In this document: piece by piece, positions 28,132-36,844 of the stretch
Layout: each line of letters begins with the position of its first letter
Position numbering within the stretch: the first letter of the stretch is position 1
Source of the DNA: Cryptosporangium aurantiacum
Lineage (GTDB): Bacteria; Actinomycetota; Actinomycetes; Mycobacteriales; Cryptosporangiaceae
DNA length: 64,000 nucleotides
Reading direction: 5' to 3'
NCBI RefSeq assembly: GCF_900143005.1
Contig: NZ_FRCS01000001.1
Coordinates: 1,054,001-1,118,000 of the forward strand
Position numbers and translations under genes: made by a program
Notes under the pieces: generated by a model
Database searches by the model: none
What the model saw: the letters and a program-made list of their open reading frames with translations, nothing else
What the model was told of the DNA's origin: nothing

Positions 28132-29037
28132 GTGTCTCGGCGAGGCTGGCTGCTGTTCGTTGTCATGAGCGTCCTGTGGGGCGTGCCGTACCTGATGATC
28201 AAGGTGGCGGTCGACGGCGTTTCGGTGCCGATGGTCGTGTTCACGCGGACGGCGATCGGCGGGTTGCTGTTACTTCCGTTTGCACTCCGCGGTGGCGGCC
28301 TGCGCCAGGTGCGAAAGCACTGGCGTCCGGTTCTGGCCTTCACGGCGCTCGAGATGATCGGCCCCTGGTACTTCCTGACCGACGCCGAGCGGACGTTACC
28401 CAGTTCGCTGTGCGGGCTGATCATCGCGACGGTCCCGGTCATCGGCGCGATCGCGGTGCGGGCGACCGGCGGCACCGACCGGCTCGGCCGCAAGCAGTGG
28501 GCCGGCCTCGCGGTGGGCCTGATCGGCGTCGGGATCCTGGTCGGACCGAACCTCGGCGGCGGCGACGCCTGGCCGACGGTCGAAGTGCTGTTCACCGCCC
28601 TCGGCTACGCGATCGCGCCGCTCATCGTCGCCCGGTATCTCGACGACGTCCCCGGCCTGCCGCTCACCGCGGTGTCGCTCAGCCTGGCCGCGGTCGTCTA
28701 TACCCCGGCGGCGATCGTCACCTGGCCGGAGCAGTGGCCGGAACCGGAGGTGCTGTGGGCGCTCGCCGGGCTGGCTCTGCTCTGCACGACGATCGCGTTC
28801 CTGGTGTTCTTCGCGCTGATCCGGGAGGTCGGCCCGGCGCGCGCGACCGTGTTCACGTACGTGAACCCGGCGGTGGCGGTGCTGGCGGGCGTGCTGGTGC
28901 TCGGGGAGCCGCTCACCGTGCTGATCGTGGTGGCGTTCACGCTGATCCTGGCCGGTTCGGTGCTGGCCACGTCCCGCGACACACCGGCGCCGGGGCCCGC
29001 CCGGGCCGAGAACACGGCGGAAACCGGCGTGAGGTAG
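28132..29037 (+). CDS. EamA/DMT-family transporter
   Basis: 301 residues with ten predicted membrane helices in two EamA repeats; the first begins WLLFVVMSVLWGVPYLMIKVA, and the second half has ARATVFTYVNPAVAVLAGVLVLGEPL, a hallmark of the family. Probable metabolite or amino-acid exporter in the cytoplasmic membrane. Start GTG 28132 with GGAGG at 28122-28126; the frame runs further upstream, overlapping the divergent Hsp70-WD40 gene, but without membrane character. Confidence 0.9.
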   Translation: MSRRGWLLFVVMSVLWGVPYLMIKVAVDGVSVPMVVFTRTAIGGLLLLPFALRGGGLRQVRKHWRPVLAFTALEMIGPWYFLTDAERTLPSSLCGLIIATVPVIGAIAVRATGGTDRLGRKQWAGLAVGLIGVGILVGPNLGGGDAWPTVEVLFTALGYAIAPLIVARYLDDVPGLPLTAVSLSLAAVVYTPAAIVTWPEQWPEPEVLWALAGLALLCTTIAFLVFFALIREVGPARATVFTYVNPAVAVLAGVLVLGEPLTVLIVVAFTLILAGSVLATSRDTPAPGPARAENTAETGVR

Positions 29038-29231
29038 CGTCGTTATTTGGGTGATGCAAGGAACTTGGGTCGGCAGGGAATAGCTGCTCAGCGCACCCGG
29101 TTGGTTCATCCCGGCATCGCTTGACGTATGGCTTACGCCGATAATTCTGTTTCTGTCGAGTGCATCGATGCAGTAAAGAGTCAACCAGCTGTCCGGCCCA
29201 TCACCTGCGGATCGGCGCAAAGGAAGAGTTC
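29038..29231 (+). promoter_or_regulatory. Promoter-containing leader of the MFS exporter gene
   Basis: 194 bases of noticeably lower GC than the neighbours. TTGACG at 29121-29126 and GATAAT at 29140-29145 resemble -35 and -10 boxes, but their spacing of 13 bases is too short for a standard sigma-70-type promoter, so the exact promoter is unsure. The leader ends with GGAAGAG before ATG 29232. Confidence 0.3.
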
Positions 29232-30779
29232 ATGGCAGAAGTGACCACGGCCAACGACGACAAGATCACTCCCGACATACTCAAGGTCGCCGGGGTAGTC
29301 GTCCTCGGCGCCATCATGTCGATCCTCGACATCACGGTCGTGAACGTCGCTCTGCCGACGTTCCAGACCGAATTCGGCTCGCCGGACGCCCCGCTGGACT
29401 ACGCGCAGGTCGCGTGGACAGTGACCGCCTACACGTTGGCGCTCGCCACTGTGATTCCGCTCACCGGGTGGGCGGCCGACCGGTTCGGCACCAAGCGGCT
29501 CTACATGACCGCGGTCGCGCTGTTCACGCTCGGCTCCGCGCTCTGTGCCGCCGCGTGGAGCATCGAGGCGCTGATCGGTTTCCGAGTGCTGCAGGGCCTC
29601 GGTGGCGGCATGCTGATGCCGCTCGGCATGACGATCATGACGAAGGCCGCCGGCCCGAAGCGGATGGGCCGCCTGATGGCGATCCTCGGTGTGCCGATGC
29701 TGCTCGGCCCGATCGGTGGTCCGATCCTCGGTGGCTGGCTGATCGACGCCGCGAGCTGGCACTGGATCTTCCTGATCAACCTGCCGATCGGTCTCGGTGC
29801 GCTGGTCTACGCCTGGGTCGTGCTGCCAGCCGACACCGCCCAGCCGTCCGAGTCGCTCGACTTCGTCGGTGTGCTGCTGATGTCGCCGGGTCTCGCGCTG
29901 TTCCTCTACGGCGTCTCCTCGATTCCGGAGGCGGGCACGGTCACGGCGAACAAGGTCTGGATCCCGGCGCTGGTCGGCGCCGCCCTGGTCATCGCGTTCG
30001 TCCTGTACTCGTTCAAGCCGAAGCACCCGTTGCTCGACCTGCGGCTGTTCCGCAACCGGAACCTCACGGTCAGCGTCATCACGATGTTCTTGTTCGCGGT
30101 GGCGTTCTTCGGCGGCCTGCTGCTCGTGCCGACCTACTTCCAGCAGATCCGCGGTGAGTCGGTGCTGATGGCCGGCTTGCTGGTCGCTCCGCAGGGGCTC
30201 GGCGCGATGGTGACGATGCCGATCGCCGGAACGCTGTCGGACAAGATCCCGGTCGGTCGCATCGTGCCGTTCGGTCTGATCGCGATCATCATCGGCATGT
30301 TCGGCCTGACGCAGATCGCCGCCGACACCCCCTACTGGCAGCTGATCATCTGGCTGTTCGTGCTGGGTCTCGGCATGGGCCTGACGATGATGCCGATCAT
30401 GACGACCGCGCTGCGGACGCTCACCAACCACGAGGTCGCGCGGGGCTCGACGCTGCTGAACATCACCCAGCAGATCGCCAGCTCGGTCGGCGTCGCGCTG
30501 ATGTCGGTGCTGCTCACCAACGGCCTGAAGGACGCGGAGCTGGCGCTGCCGGCGATCGCGGCGCAGCAGGACCCGCGGATCGAGCAGCAGCTCGGCGGCC
30601 CCGAGGTCGTCGCGCAGGGTCTGTCGCAGGCCGCGGAGGCGTTCGCGAGCACGTACTGGGTGGCGGCGGCGCTCTGCGTGCTGACGCTGGTCTCGGCGCT
30701 CTTCCTGCCGCGGAAGAAGGAGGAGTCCCACCTCCTCGACGACCAGGACGAGTCCGCCCCGCCTGTGATGATGCACTAG
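29232..30779 (+). CDS. MFS drug exporter, DHA2 (EmrB/QacA-like) family
   Basis: 515 residues, about 14 membrane helices. Motif D1-like SILDITVVNVALPTFQ opens helix 1, motif A is GWAADRFGTKRLYM, motif C GVPMLLGPIGGPILGGWLID. These define the DHA2 family, which pumps lipophilic drugs out with protons. Start ATG 29232 after GGAAGAG. A perfect hairpin terminator follows 13 bases after the stop. No regulator is adjacent, so the inducer is unknown. Confidence 0.93.
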   Translation: MAEVTTANDDKITPDILKVAGVVVLGAIMSILDITVVNVALPTFQTEFGSPDAPLDYAQVAWTVTAYTLALATVIPLTGWAADRFGTKRLYMTAVALFTLGSALCAAAWSIEALIGFRVLQGLGGGMLMPLGMTIMTKAAGPKRMGRLMAILGVPMLLGPIGGPILGGWLIDAASWHWIFLINLPIGLGALVYAWVVLPADTAQPSESLDFVGVLLMSPGLALFLYGVSSIPEAGTVTANKVWIPALVGAALVIAFVLYSFKPKHPLLDLRLFRNRNLTVSVITMFLFAVAFFGGLLLVPTYFQQIRGESVLMAGLLVAPQGLGAMVTMPIAGTLSDKIPVGRIVPFGLIAIIIGMFGLTQIAADTPYWQLIIWLFVLGLGMGLTMMPIMTTALRTLTNHEVARGSTLLNITQQIASSVGVALMSVLLTNGLKDAELALPAIAAQQDPRIEQQLGGPEVVAQGLSQAAEAFASTYWVAAALCVLTLVSALFLPRKKEESHLLDDQDESAPPVMMH

Positions 30780-30792
30780 CCGATACCACCCC

Positions 30793-30824
30793 GAAGGCCC
30801 CGCGGCGCCCGCCGCGGGGCCTTC
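30793..30824 (+). terminator. Intrinsic terminator after the MFS exporter
   Basis: A perfect 14-bp stem GAAGGCCCCGCGGC (30793-30806) with loop GCCC and arm 30811-30824, 13 bases after the MFS stop. No strong U-tract follows, which is usual for actinobacterial hairpin terminators. Confidence 0.8.
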
Positions 30825-30911
30825 GTCGTGAAGCGGGTAGCTGGACGGGGAACGTCTGTTAATTTCGGCGAACGGGTAGTGATCGACCCGGCACCGGAAG
30901 AGGAGACGCCG

Positions 30912-32096
30912 ATGTCCCCCGAGGAGCTCACCGCGGCGATCGACACGCTGCTGCGTGACCATCCCCCCGCGACCACCGATCCGCACGACTTCTTCGGCGC
31001 CCGGTTCGACGCCGGTCTGGCGTGGGTCTGGGTCGACCCGGCCGACGGCGGTAGCAACGCCGCTCCCGCGTTACAGGCCCTGGTCGAGCAGCGGCTGAGC
31101 GACGCCAGGGCTCCGCACCCGGGCGCTTACAACCCGATCGGCCTCGGTATGTGCGGCCCGACCCTGCTCGCCCACGGCACGCCCGAGCAGCGCGCCAAGT
31201 ACCTCCGCCCGCTGTTCACCGGCCACGAGGTGTGGAGCCAGCTGTTCAGCGAACCCTCCGCCGGCTCGGACGTCGCGGGCCTCGCCACCCGCGCCCGCCG
31301 CGACGGCGACGAGTGGATCCTCGACGGTCAGAAGGTCTGGACGTCGTTCGCGCACCTGGCCAGCCGCGGCCTCATCCTCGCGCGCACCGACCCCGACGTC
31401 CCGAAACACCAGGGAATCACCGCGTTCATCGTCGATATGCACGCGCCGGGCGTCGACGTCCGGCCGCTCCGCCAGATGACCGGCGAGGCCGAGTTCAACG
31501 AGGTGTTCTTCGACGGCGTCCGGATCCCGGACAGCGACCGGCTCGGCGACGTCGGCGCGGGCTGGCGGGTCGGCACGACGACGCTGATGAACGAGCGGGT
31601 GTCGCTCGGCGGCGCGCTGGCCACCCGGGCCGAGCCGGGCAGCGAGATCCTGGACGGGTACCGCGTCGCCGCGTCCCGGGGCGAGGGCAACCCGGTCCGC
31701 CGTGACCAGGCCGTCCGGCTCTGGATCGAGGCGAACGTCAACCACCTCACCGCGCTGCGGGCCGCCGCGGGCGGTAACCGCGGCAAACCCGGGCCGGAAG
31801 GATCCGTCCTGAAGCTCACCACCGCTGAGTACAACCGAAGGGCCGCCGAGTTCCAGGTCGACCTGCTCGGTATCGGGGGTGCGCTGGTGCCCGGTTACGA
31901 GCTGCGCCGGCCGACGCTGCCCTACGGCAGCAGCGGCACCCCGGCCACCACGACCACGTTCCTCCGCACTCGGGCGAACACGATCGAGGGCGGGACGTCC
32001 GAGATCCTCCGCAACATTCTCGGTGAACGAGTGCTCGGCCTGCCCGGCGACGTCCGGGTCGACAAGGGTGTCGCCTGGAAGGACGTGCCGCGATGA
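30912..32096 (+). CDS. Acyl-CoA dehydrogenase, FadE-type subunit 1
   Basis: 394 residues. FAD/acyl-CoA features: QLFSEPSAGSDVAGLATRA, WILDGQKVWTS, and near the C terminus ANTIEGGTSEILRNILGERVLGLP, the FAD-contacting stretch. It forms a pair with the next gene (ATGA overlap 32093-32096). In Actinomycetota, such adjacent pairs commonly form alpha2-beta2 dehydrogenases acting on bulky, often steroid-side-chain-like CoA esters; the substrate here is not known. Start ATG 30912 with AGGAGA at 30901-30906; the open frame begins earlier without homologous sequence. Confidence 0.92.
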   Translation: MSPEELTAAIDTLLRDHPPATTDPHDFFGARFDAGLAWVWVDPADGGSNAAPALQALVEQRLSDARAPHPGAYNPIGLGMCGPTLLAHGTPEQRAKYLRPLFTGHEVWSQLFSEPSAGSDVAGLATRARRDGDEWILDGQKVWTSFAHLASRGLILARTDPDVPKHQGITAFIVDMHAPGVDVRPLRQMTGEAEFNEVFFDGVRIPDSDRLGDVGAGWRVGTTTLMNERVSLGGALATRAEPGSEILDGYRVAASRGEGNPVRRDQAVRLWIEANVNHLTALRAAAGGNRGKPGPEGSVLKLTTAEYNRRAAEFQVDLLGIGGALVPGYELRRPTLPYGSSGTPATTTTFLRTRANTIEGGTSEILRNILGERVLGLPGDVRVDKGVAWKDVPR

Positions 32097-33193
32097 TCTT
32101 TTCCGAGGAACAAGAAGAACTGCGTCGCACGGTCCGAACGTTCCTGGAGCGGACCTCGCCGGAGTCGGCGGTTCGCCGGCTGATGGAGACCGACGAGGGG
32201 TACGACGCGGCCGTCTGGAAACAGATGGGCGAGCAGCTCGGTCTCCAGGGCATCCACATTCCCGAGGAGTACGGCGGCGCCGGGTTCGGGTTCGTCGAAC
32301 TCTGCCTGGTGCTCGAGGAGATGGGGGCCGCGCTGCTCCCGGCGCCGTTCTTCGCGTCCGCGGTGCTCGCGGCCGAGGCGCTGCTGGAATCCGACGACGA
32401 GGACGCGAAGAAGGAGCTGCTGCCCGGCATCGCGAGCGGCGAGACGATCGCGACGCTGGCGTACGCGAACGACGCCGGGCACCCGGACGGCGCGGTGGAG
32501 GCGAACAGCACTCCGGCCGGGTACACGCTGACCGGTACCCGGCACTTCGTGCTGGACGGCGCGCTCGCCGACCTGATCCTGGTCGTGGCCTGCGCGGACG
32601 CCGGGCCGTCGCTGTTCGCGGTGCAGAAGGGCGCGGAGGGGCTGTCCACGGTTCCGCTCTCCACGATGGACCTGACCCGTAAGCAGGCCGACCTCACGTT
32701 CGACGCGACTCCGGCACGGCTGATCGGTGCCGAGGGCGCGGCGGACGGCGTCCTCGACCGGGTGCTGTGGCTGGCGTGCGTCGCGCTGGTGAACGAGAGC
32801 GTCGGCGGGGCGCGCGCGGTGCTGGCGCAGGCGACCCGGTACGCGACCGAGCGTCTGCAGTTCGGACGTCCGATCGGGTCGTTCCAGGCGATCAAGCACA
32901 AGTGCGCGGACATGCTCGTCGCGGTCGAGGGCTCCCGCTCGGCGGCGTACCACGCGGCGGCGATCGCGCAGGCGAACGACCCGTCGCTGCCTGCTGTCGC
33001 GTCGCTGGCGAAGTCGTACGTCGGGGAGGCGTACTTCTCGGTCGCGGCCGAGAACATCCAGGTGCACGGTGGGATCGGGTTCACCTGGGAGCACCCCGCG
33101 CACCTCTACTTCAAGCGCGCGAAGTCCTCCCAACTCCTCTTCGGCGACCCCCTCCACCACCGCGAACTCCTCGCTCAGCGATTTGGTCTGTGA
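32093..33193 (+). CDS. Acyl-CoA dehydrogenase, FadE-type subunit 2
   Basis: 366 residues: N-terminal helical domain (EEQEELRRTVRTFLERT, LGLQGIHIPEEYGGAGFGFVE), middle beta domain, and C-terminal helices with RLQFGRPIGSFQAIKHKCADM and VHGGIGFTWEHPAHLYFKRA. Co-translated with the preceding subunit and most likely its heteromeric partner. The last 83 bases overlap the convergent primase-core/Toprim gene, an unusually long tail overlap. Confidence 0.92.
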   Translation: MIFSEEQEELRRTVRTFLERTSPESAVRRLMETDEGYDAAVWKQMGEQLGLQGIHIPEEYGGAGFGFVELCLVLEEMGAALLPAPFFASAVLAAEALLESDDEDAKKELLPGIASGETIATLAYANDAGHPDGAVEANSTPAGYTLTGTRHFVLDGALADLILVVACADAGPSLFAVQKGAEGLSTVPLSTMDLTRKQADLTFDATPARLIGAEGAADGVLDRVLWLACVALVNESVGGARAVLAQATRYATERLQFGRPIGSFQAIKHKCADMLVAVEGSRSAAYHAAAIAQANDPSLPAVASLAKSYVGEAYFSVAAENIQVHGGIGFTWEHPAHLYFKRAKSSQLLFGDPLHHRELLAQRFGL

Positions 33194-34190
33194 GGTAGAC
33201 CGCCTCCAAGACGGTGGTGCCGTCGAAACCCAGTCGGACGCTCAGCGAGTGGGCGATCCCGGGAAGGAGCGGCGTGTCACGGGCGACCGCGCGGCGTAAC
33301 AGCGCCCCCGCGGCGCGCAGCGCGGTGACCCGGCCCTCCACCTCGTCCAGACGTCGTCCGGCGAGCCGCGCGTCCACCAGCGCGGCGAGCAGCGACGTGC
33401 GGGACTCGCGGAGCATCCGGTCGGCGCCCCGCGGCCCGCTCCGGGCGACCAGTGCGGCCGGGTCGGTCCCCGGCGGCAGCACGACCGCGTCCACCGGCCC
33501 CGTCCAGTCCCGCAGTAGCTGGTACGCGCGGTCGGCGGCGCGCCGCCCGGCGTCGTCCGGATCGAAGCAGACCACCACCGGCGTGCCGGGCACCACCGTC
33601 GCGGTCAGCAGCGCCACCTGGCCGGTGGCGAGCGCGGTGCCGCACGTGGAGACCGCGGCCAAGCGCCCGTCGGGGCCCGGCGGTAGCCGGGCCAGCGCGA
33701 CCGCGTCGGCAGGGCCCTCGACGATGACGACCGCGCCGGGCGGCCGGCGTGCCTCGAACGCCTCGGCGAGGGCGTAGAGGTGGTTGCTCTTGGTGTAGAT
33801 CGGCGTCGTGGCGCTGTTGCGGTAGCGCGGGACGCGAGGGTTGCCGGAGAGGTCGCGGCCGACGAACGCGCGGACGCGGCCGGCGCGGTCGCGGACCGGG
33901 AACATCACGCGGTCGCGGAACGCGTCGAGCGTACGGCCCTGGGACGCGATCGCCAGCCCGGCGGTGAGCAACTCGTCGGCGGTGAAGCCGAGCCGGCGCA
34001 GGTGGTCGCTCAGCCCGGTGCGGGCCGGGGGCGCGTAGCCCAGCCGCCACGGCCGTGCGCGGGCGAGCGCGCGGGGGATGCCGCGGCTGCGCAGGTAGTC
34101 CACGGCGGGACCGCCGGGCAGCCGAGCGAGCTGCCCTGCGTAGTAGGCGGCCGCGCGCTGGTGCGCCTCCAGGAGGCGGTCCATCAGCAC
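33111..34190 (-). CDS. Orphan DnaG-like primase core with Toprim domain, lacking the zinc finger
   Basis: 359 residues. The segment LGYAPPARTGLSDHLRRLGF through RDRVMFPVRDRAGRVRAFVGR matches the DnaG catalytic-core N-terminal region. The Toprim domain follows with VVIVEGPADAVAL (catalytic Glu) and CFDPDDAGRRAA (metal aspartates). The CHC2 zinc finger that normally precedes it and the DnaB-interacting C-terminal domain are missing; the last 20 residues are Gly/Arg-rich. This is not the housekeeping dnaG; it may be a plasmid- or phage-derived primase-like protein. No mobile-element genes adjoin it. Start TTG/ATG near 34190 or ATG 34184. Confidence 0.75.
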   Translation of the reverse strand: MLMDRLLEAHQRAAAYYAGQLARLPGGPAVDYLRSRGIPRALARARPWRLGYAPPARTGLSDHLRRLGFTADELLTAGLAIASQGRTLDAFRDRVMFPVRDRAGRVRAFVGRDLSGNPRVPRYRNSATTPIYTKSNHLYALAEAFEARRPPGAVVIVEGPADAVALARLPPGPDGRLAAVSTCGTALATGQVALLTATVVPGTPVVVCFDPDDAGRRAADRAYQLLRDWTGPVDAVVLPPGTDPAALVARSGPRGADRMLRESRTSLLAALVDARLAGRRLDEVEGRVTALRAAGALLRRAVARDTPLLPGIAHSLSVRLGFDGTTVLEAVYLTDQIAERGVRGGGGGRRRGVGRTSRA

Positions 34191-34272
34191 ATTGTGTCCC
34201 AGGCACGCCTACCCGCTGGTAAGGATCCGGACTGCAATGCTTAGGGTGGAAGAGGGCGGAACGAGGAGATCA

Positions 34273-35127
34273 GTGGCCACCATCCATGAGGTCCTGGAGA
34301 TCGAACGGATCGAGGACGACATTTTCCGGGGCAGCACTCCGGACACGTTCCTCCAGCGGACGTTCGGTGGGCAGGTCGCCGCTCAGGCGCTGGTGGCCGC
34401 TACTCGGACGGTTGCCGAGGGGTACACCGTGCATTCGCTGCACGGGTATTTCATCCGTCCCGGTAAGCCCGACATTCCGACCGTCTACCTGGTCGACCGG
34501 ATCCGTGACGGACGGTCGTTCGCCACCCGCCGCGTGACCGGGGTCCAGGGCGGCAAGGCGATCTTCTTCATGTCGGCGTCGTTCCACGTGCAGGACGAGG
34601 GCCCGGAGCACCAGGACACGATGCCGGGCGTCCCGTTCCCGGAGGACCTGCCGGACCCGATCGGCCTGCAGGGCCAGATCGCGGCGTGGCACGCCCGGGA
34701 GTGGCCGGACTGGGACCTCCGGCAGGTGCCCGCCGACTCCGTGGGACGCGTGCCCGGCGTGGCCGCGCAGCAGCAGGTCTGGATCCGGTACCGGCACAAG
34801 CTGCCGGCCGACCCGGTGTTCCACGTCTGCGTGCTCACGTACTTGAGCGACATGACGCTGCTCGGGTCGGCCCGGGTGCCGCACCCGGACACGAACACCC
34901 AGGGGGCGTCGCTCGATCACGCGCTGTGGTTCCTGCAGCCGTTCCGCGCCGACGACTGGTTGCTCTACGACCAGACCTCGCCGGCCGCCGGCTTCGGCCG
35001 GGCCTTCACCCAGGGCCGGATCTTCGACCGGCAGGGACGCCTGGTAGCTGCGGTGACGCAGGAGGGCCTGATGCGGTACGAGCGTGAGCCGGACGCCAGG
35101 CCGGTGGTCGACGTCGGTAAGGCCTGA
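34273..35127 (+). CDS. tesB: Acyl-CoA thioesterase II
   Basis: 284 residues, close to the E. coli TesB length. Double hot-dog layout: N-terminal half with RTFGGQVAAQALVAATRTV and HSLHGYFIRPGKPDIPTVYLVD, C-terminal half with SLDHALWFLQPFRADDWLLYDQTSPAAGFGRAFTQGRIF; the catalytic Asp (LLYDQTSP region) and Ser/Thr positions fit the family. Releases free fatty acid from acyl-CoA, which fits its closeness to the dehydrogenase pair. Start GTG 34273 after AGGAG at 34264-34268; an ATG at 34237 is an alternative. Confidence 0.9.
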   Translation: MATIHEVLEIERIEDDIFRGSTPDTFLQRTFGGQVAAQALVAATRTVAEGYTVHSLHGYFIRPGKPDIPTVYLVDRIRDGRSFATRRVTGVQGGKAIFFMSASFHVQDEGPEHQDTMPGVPFPEDLPDPIGLQGQIAAWHAREWPDWDLRQVPADSVGRVPGVAAQQQVWIRYRHKLPADPVFHVCVLTYLSDMTLLGSARVPHPDTNTQGASLDHALWFLQPFRADDWLLYDQTSPAAGFGRAFTQGRIFDRQGRLVAAVTQEGLMRYEREPDARPVVDVGKA

Positions 35128-35217
35128 CACGGTCTACATCGGCCCGAGCTTTACGTTTTGCATTGACGGGTACTCCGTATCTCGACCGAGCAGAATCGAG
35201 ACACACGGAGGCCGACA

Positions 35218-35841
35218 ATGTCGACCGGGCTGATCATCACGCTCGTCGTGATAGTGCTCCTCGCGCTCGTCGTGGCCGCGGTCGTCGTGCCGCGCCAGCG
35301 CCATGCGAAGGCAAGGAAGGCGGAAGAGCGCCGCCTGAAGGCGCAGGAGCACCTCGAGGAATCCAAGGCACGGGCCGCGCGCGCCGAGGCCGAGCGGGCC
35401 GCCGCTTCGCAGCAGGCCGCGCAGGCGCAGGCCCGTCGCGCCGAAGTGGAGCAGGAGCTGGCTCGCGAGGAGCGAGAGGCCGCCGAGCGGCGTCGCCGTG
35501 CGGACGAGGAGCACGCCGAGGCCGAGCGCCTCGCCCAGGAAGCGCGGAAGCTCTCGCCGGACATCGACCCCGCCGGTGCCCCCGGTGACGCGCGGATCCA
35601 CGATCAGGACGCCGCCTACGACGAGGCCCTCCGCGAGGACCGCGTCCACACTGACCGGACCAGCCGCCGCGACGACCGGGTCGTGACCAACGACACCGAG
35701 ACGGTCGAGCGGGACGCCACCGTGCGTACCGACGCTCGTCAGGACCCGGACCGCGAGGTCATCGTCGAGGACGCCGAGACCCGCAAGCCGGTGGGTCGCG
35801 GCCGGCTCGGCCGGTTCCGTCGCGAGCACGTGGAGCACTGA
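35218..35841 (+). CDS. Single-pass membrane protein with long coiled coil
   Basis: 207 residues. One N-terminal membrane helix (about 4-26, LIITLVVIVLLALVVAAVVV), then a charged Arg/Glu/Ala-rich coiled coil (about 30-118) and a disordered acidic-basic tail rich in Asp/Arg/Thr. Domain order resembles small actinobacterial envelope or stress proteins. No enzymatic motif is visible and I do not recognise a named family. It is monocistronic, ending just before a bidirectional hairpin. Confidence 0.7.
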   Translation: MSTGLIITLVVIVLLALVVAAVVVPRQRHAKARKAEERRLKAQEHLEESKARAARAEAERAAASQQAAQAQARRAEVEQELAREEREAAERRRRADEEHAEAERLAQEARKLSPDIDPAGAPGDARIHDQDAAYDEALREDRVHTDRTSRRDDRVVTNDTETVERDATVRTDARQDPDREVIVEDAETRKPVGRGRLGRFRREHVEH

Positions 35842-35850
35842 CGCTCGTTC

Positions 35851-36321
35851 TCATCCGGCCCGGGAGCCCTCGTGGCTCCCGGGCCGCTCTACGTCTACCT
35901 CGAACACCGCGACCTGGTCGGCGGCGGCTTCGAACTCGTCCGGGTCGGCGCGGCGCACGAGGCCGAGTTGGACGAAGAACGCGACGCCGTGCGGCACCTC
36001 GGTCGGGAACGCGCGCATCACCGCCCGGCGGACGCCTGGATCGGTGACCTCGGCGAGCCGCACCCGCTCGGTGCGGCGTCCGTACGCCAGCGTTCCGGAG
36101 CCGGCCGCGCGGACGTTGCGCGCCCACTGCGCCTCGGCGAGACCGGCGATGACGTAGCGCTTGCCATCGACGCGGAGCGGGGAGACCGGCGTCGTCCGGG
36201 GCTTGCCGGAGACCCGGCCGGGGACGGTCAGCACGTGGATCGTGCCGAGCCGGAGGTTCGCCCGGTTCAGTACGCGGACCACTCGGTTAGCGGCGGGGAG
36301 CCAGCGAGGGAGCTCAGCCAT
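35851..36321 (-). CDS. Deazaflavin (F420)-dependent nitroreductase-family protein
   Basis: 156 residues of the DUF385/Ddn split-barrel family: the pattern LGTIHVLTVPGRVSGKPRTTPVSPL followed by YVIAGLAEAQWARNVRAAGSG is diagnostic. Family members bind F420 (or FMN) and reduce diverse substrates; the partner substrate is unknown. Its 3' coding end holds the stem of a terminator hairpin. Divergent from the MarR-type gene with a short shared upstream region, so it is the likely target of that regulator. Confidence 0.85.
   Translation of the reverse strand: MAELPRWLPAANRVVRVLNRANLRLGTIHVLTVPGRVSGKPRTTPVSPLRVDGKRYVIAGLAEAQWARNVRAAGSGTLAYGRRTERVRLAEVTDPGVRRAVMRAFPTEVPHGVAFFVQLGLVRRADPDEFEAAADQVAVFEVDVERPGSHEGSRAG
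35857..35885. terminator. Bidirectional hairpin terminator
   Basis: Perfect 12-bp stem GGCCCGGGAGCC (35857-35868) and its complement (35874-35885) around loop CTCGT. It serves the rightward coiled-coil gene 16 bases after its stop, and at the same time lies inside the last codons of the leftward oxidoreductase gene. Confidence 0.75.
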
Positions 36322-36370
36322 CGGGATTCCTTCGACGATCGAAATGATTGCCTACCGTAAGCTCTTTCGA

Positions 36371-36844
36371 GTGTCGAAGCAATCACCAGAGCGGGAACTG
36401 CTCGTCGAGCGCGCAGCGCGGGCCGCGGCAGATTTCGGTGCCGCTGCCGGTGCGGTCGACGAGCAGGCCAGAGCGGTGCTCGGCATCAACCCGACCGACG
36501 CGTCGATCCTCGCGGTGCTCTACGAGCGGGAGCAGTTGACCGCGGGCGAGGCCGCCGCGGCGATCCGGCTGAGCCCGGCGGCGACGAGCACTGCGATCCA
36601 GCGGCTGGTCGCGGCCGGGCACCTCACCCGGACGCCGGACCCGGCCGACCGGCGCCGGGCGGTGCTCGTGCTCACCGAGGCCACCCGGACGTTGCTCGCG
36701 GCGATCTACGAGCCGATCGGCGACGAGGGGACGGCACTGCTCGCCGACTACACCGACGACGAGTTGCGGGTCGTCACGCGGTTCCTGGAGCGGGGCCGCG
36801 CGCTCCAACTCGCCCACGCCGACCGGGTCCGCGCGCTCCGGTAG
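36371..36844 (+). CDS. MarR-family transcriptional regulator
   Basis: 157 residues, winged helix: ASILAVLYEREQLTAGEAAAAIRLSPAATSTAIQRLVAAGHLTRTPDPADRRRAVLVLT, with the recognition helix at SPAATSTAIQRL and the DRR wing. Start GTG 36371, with ATG 36344 as an alternative; neither has a strong ribosome site. It reads away from the F420-type oxidoreductase gene and probably controls it and itself from the 36322-36370 gap. The stop lies directly against the stop of the convergent Lrp-type gene. Confidence 0.87.
   Translation: MSKQSPERELLVERAARAAADFGAAAGAVDEQARAVLGINPTDASILAVLYEREQLTAGEAAAAIRLSPAATSTAIQRLVAAGHLTRTPDPADRRRAVLVLTEATRTLLAAIYEPIGDEGTALLADYTDDELRVVTRFLERGRALQLAHADRVRALR

Noticed and set aside
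29121-29145. Standard -35/-10 promoter TTGACG/GATAAT
   Set aside because: Spacing is 13 bases instead of about 17, so it is kept only as a weak hint.
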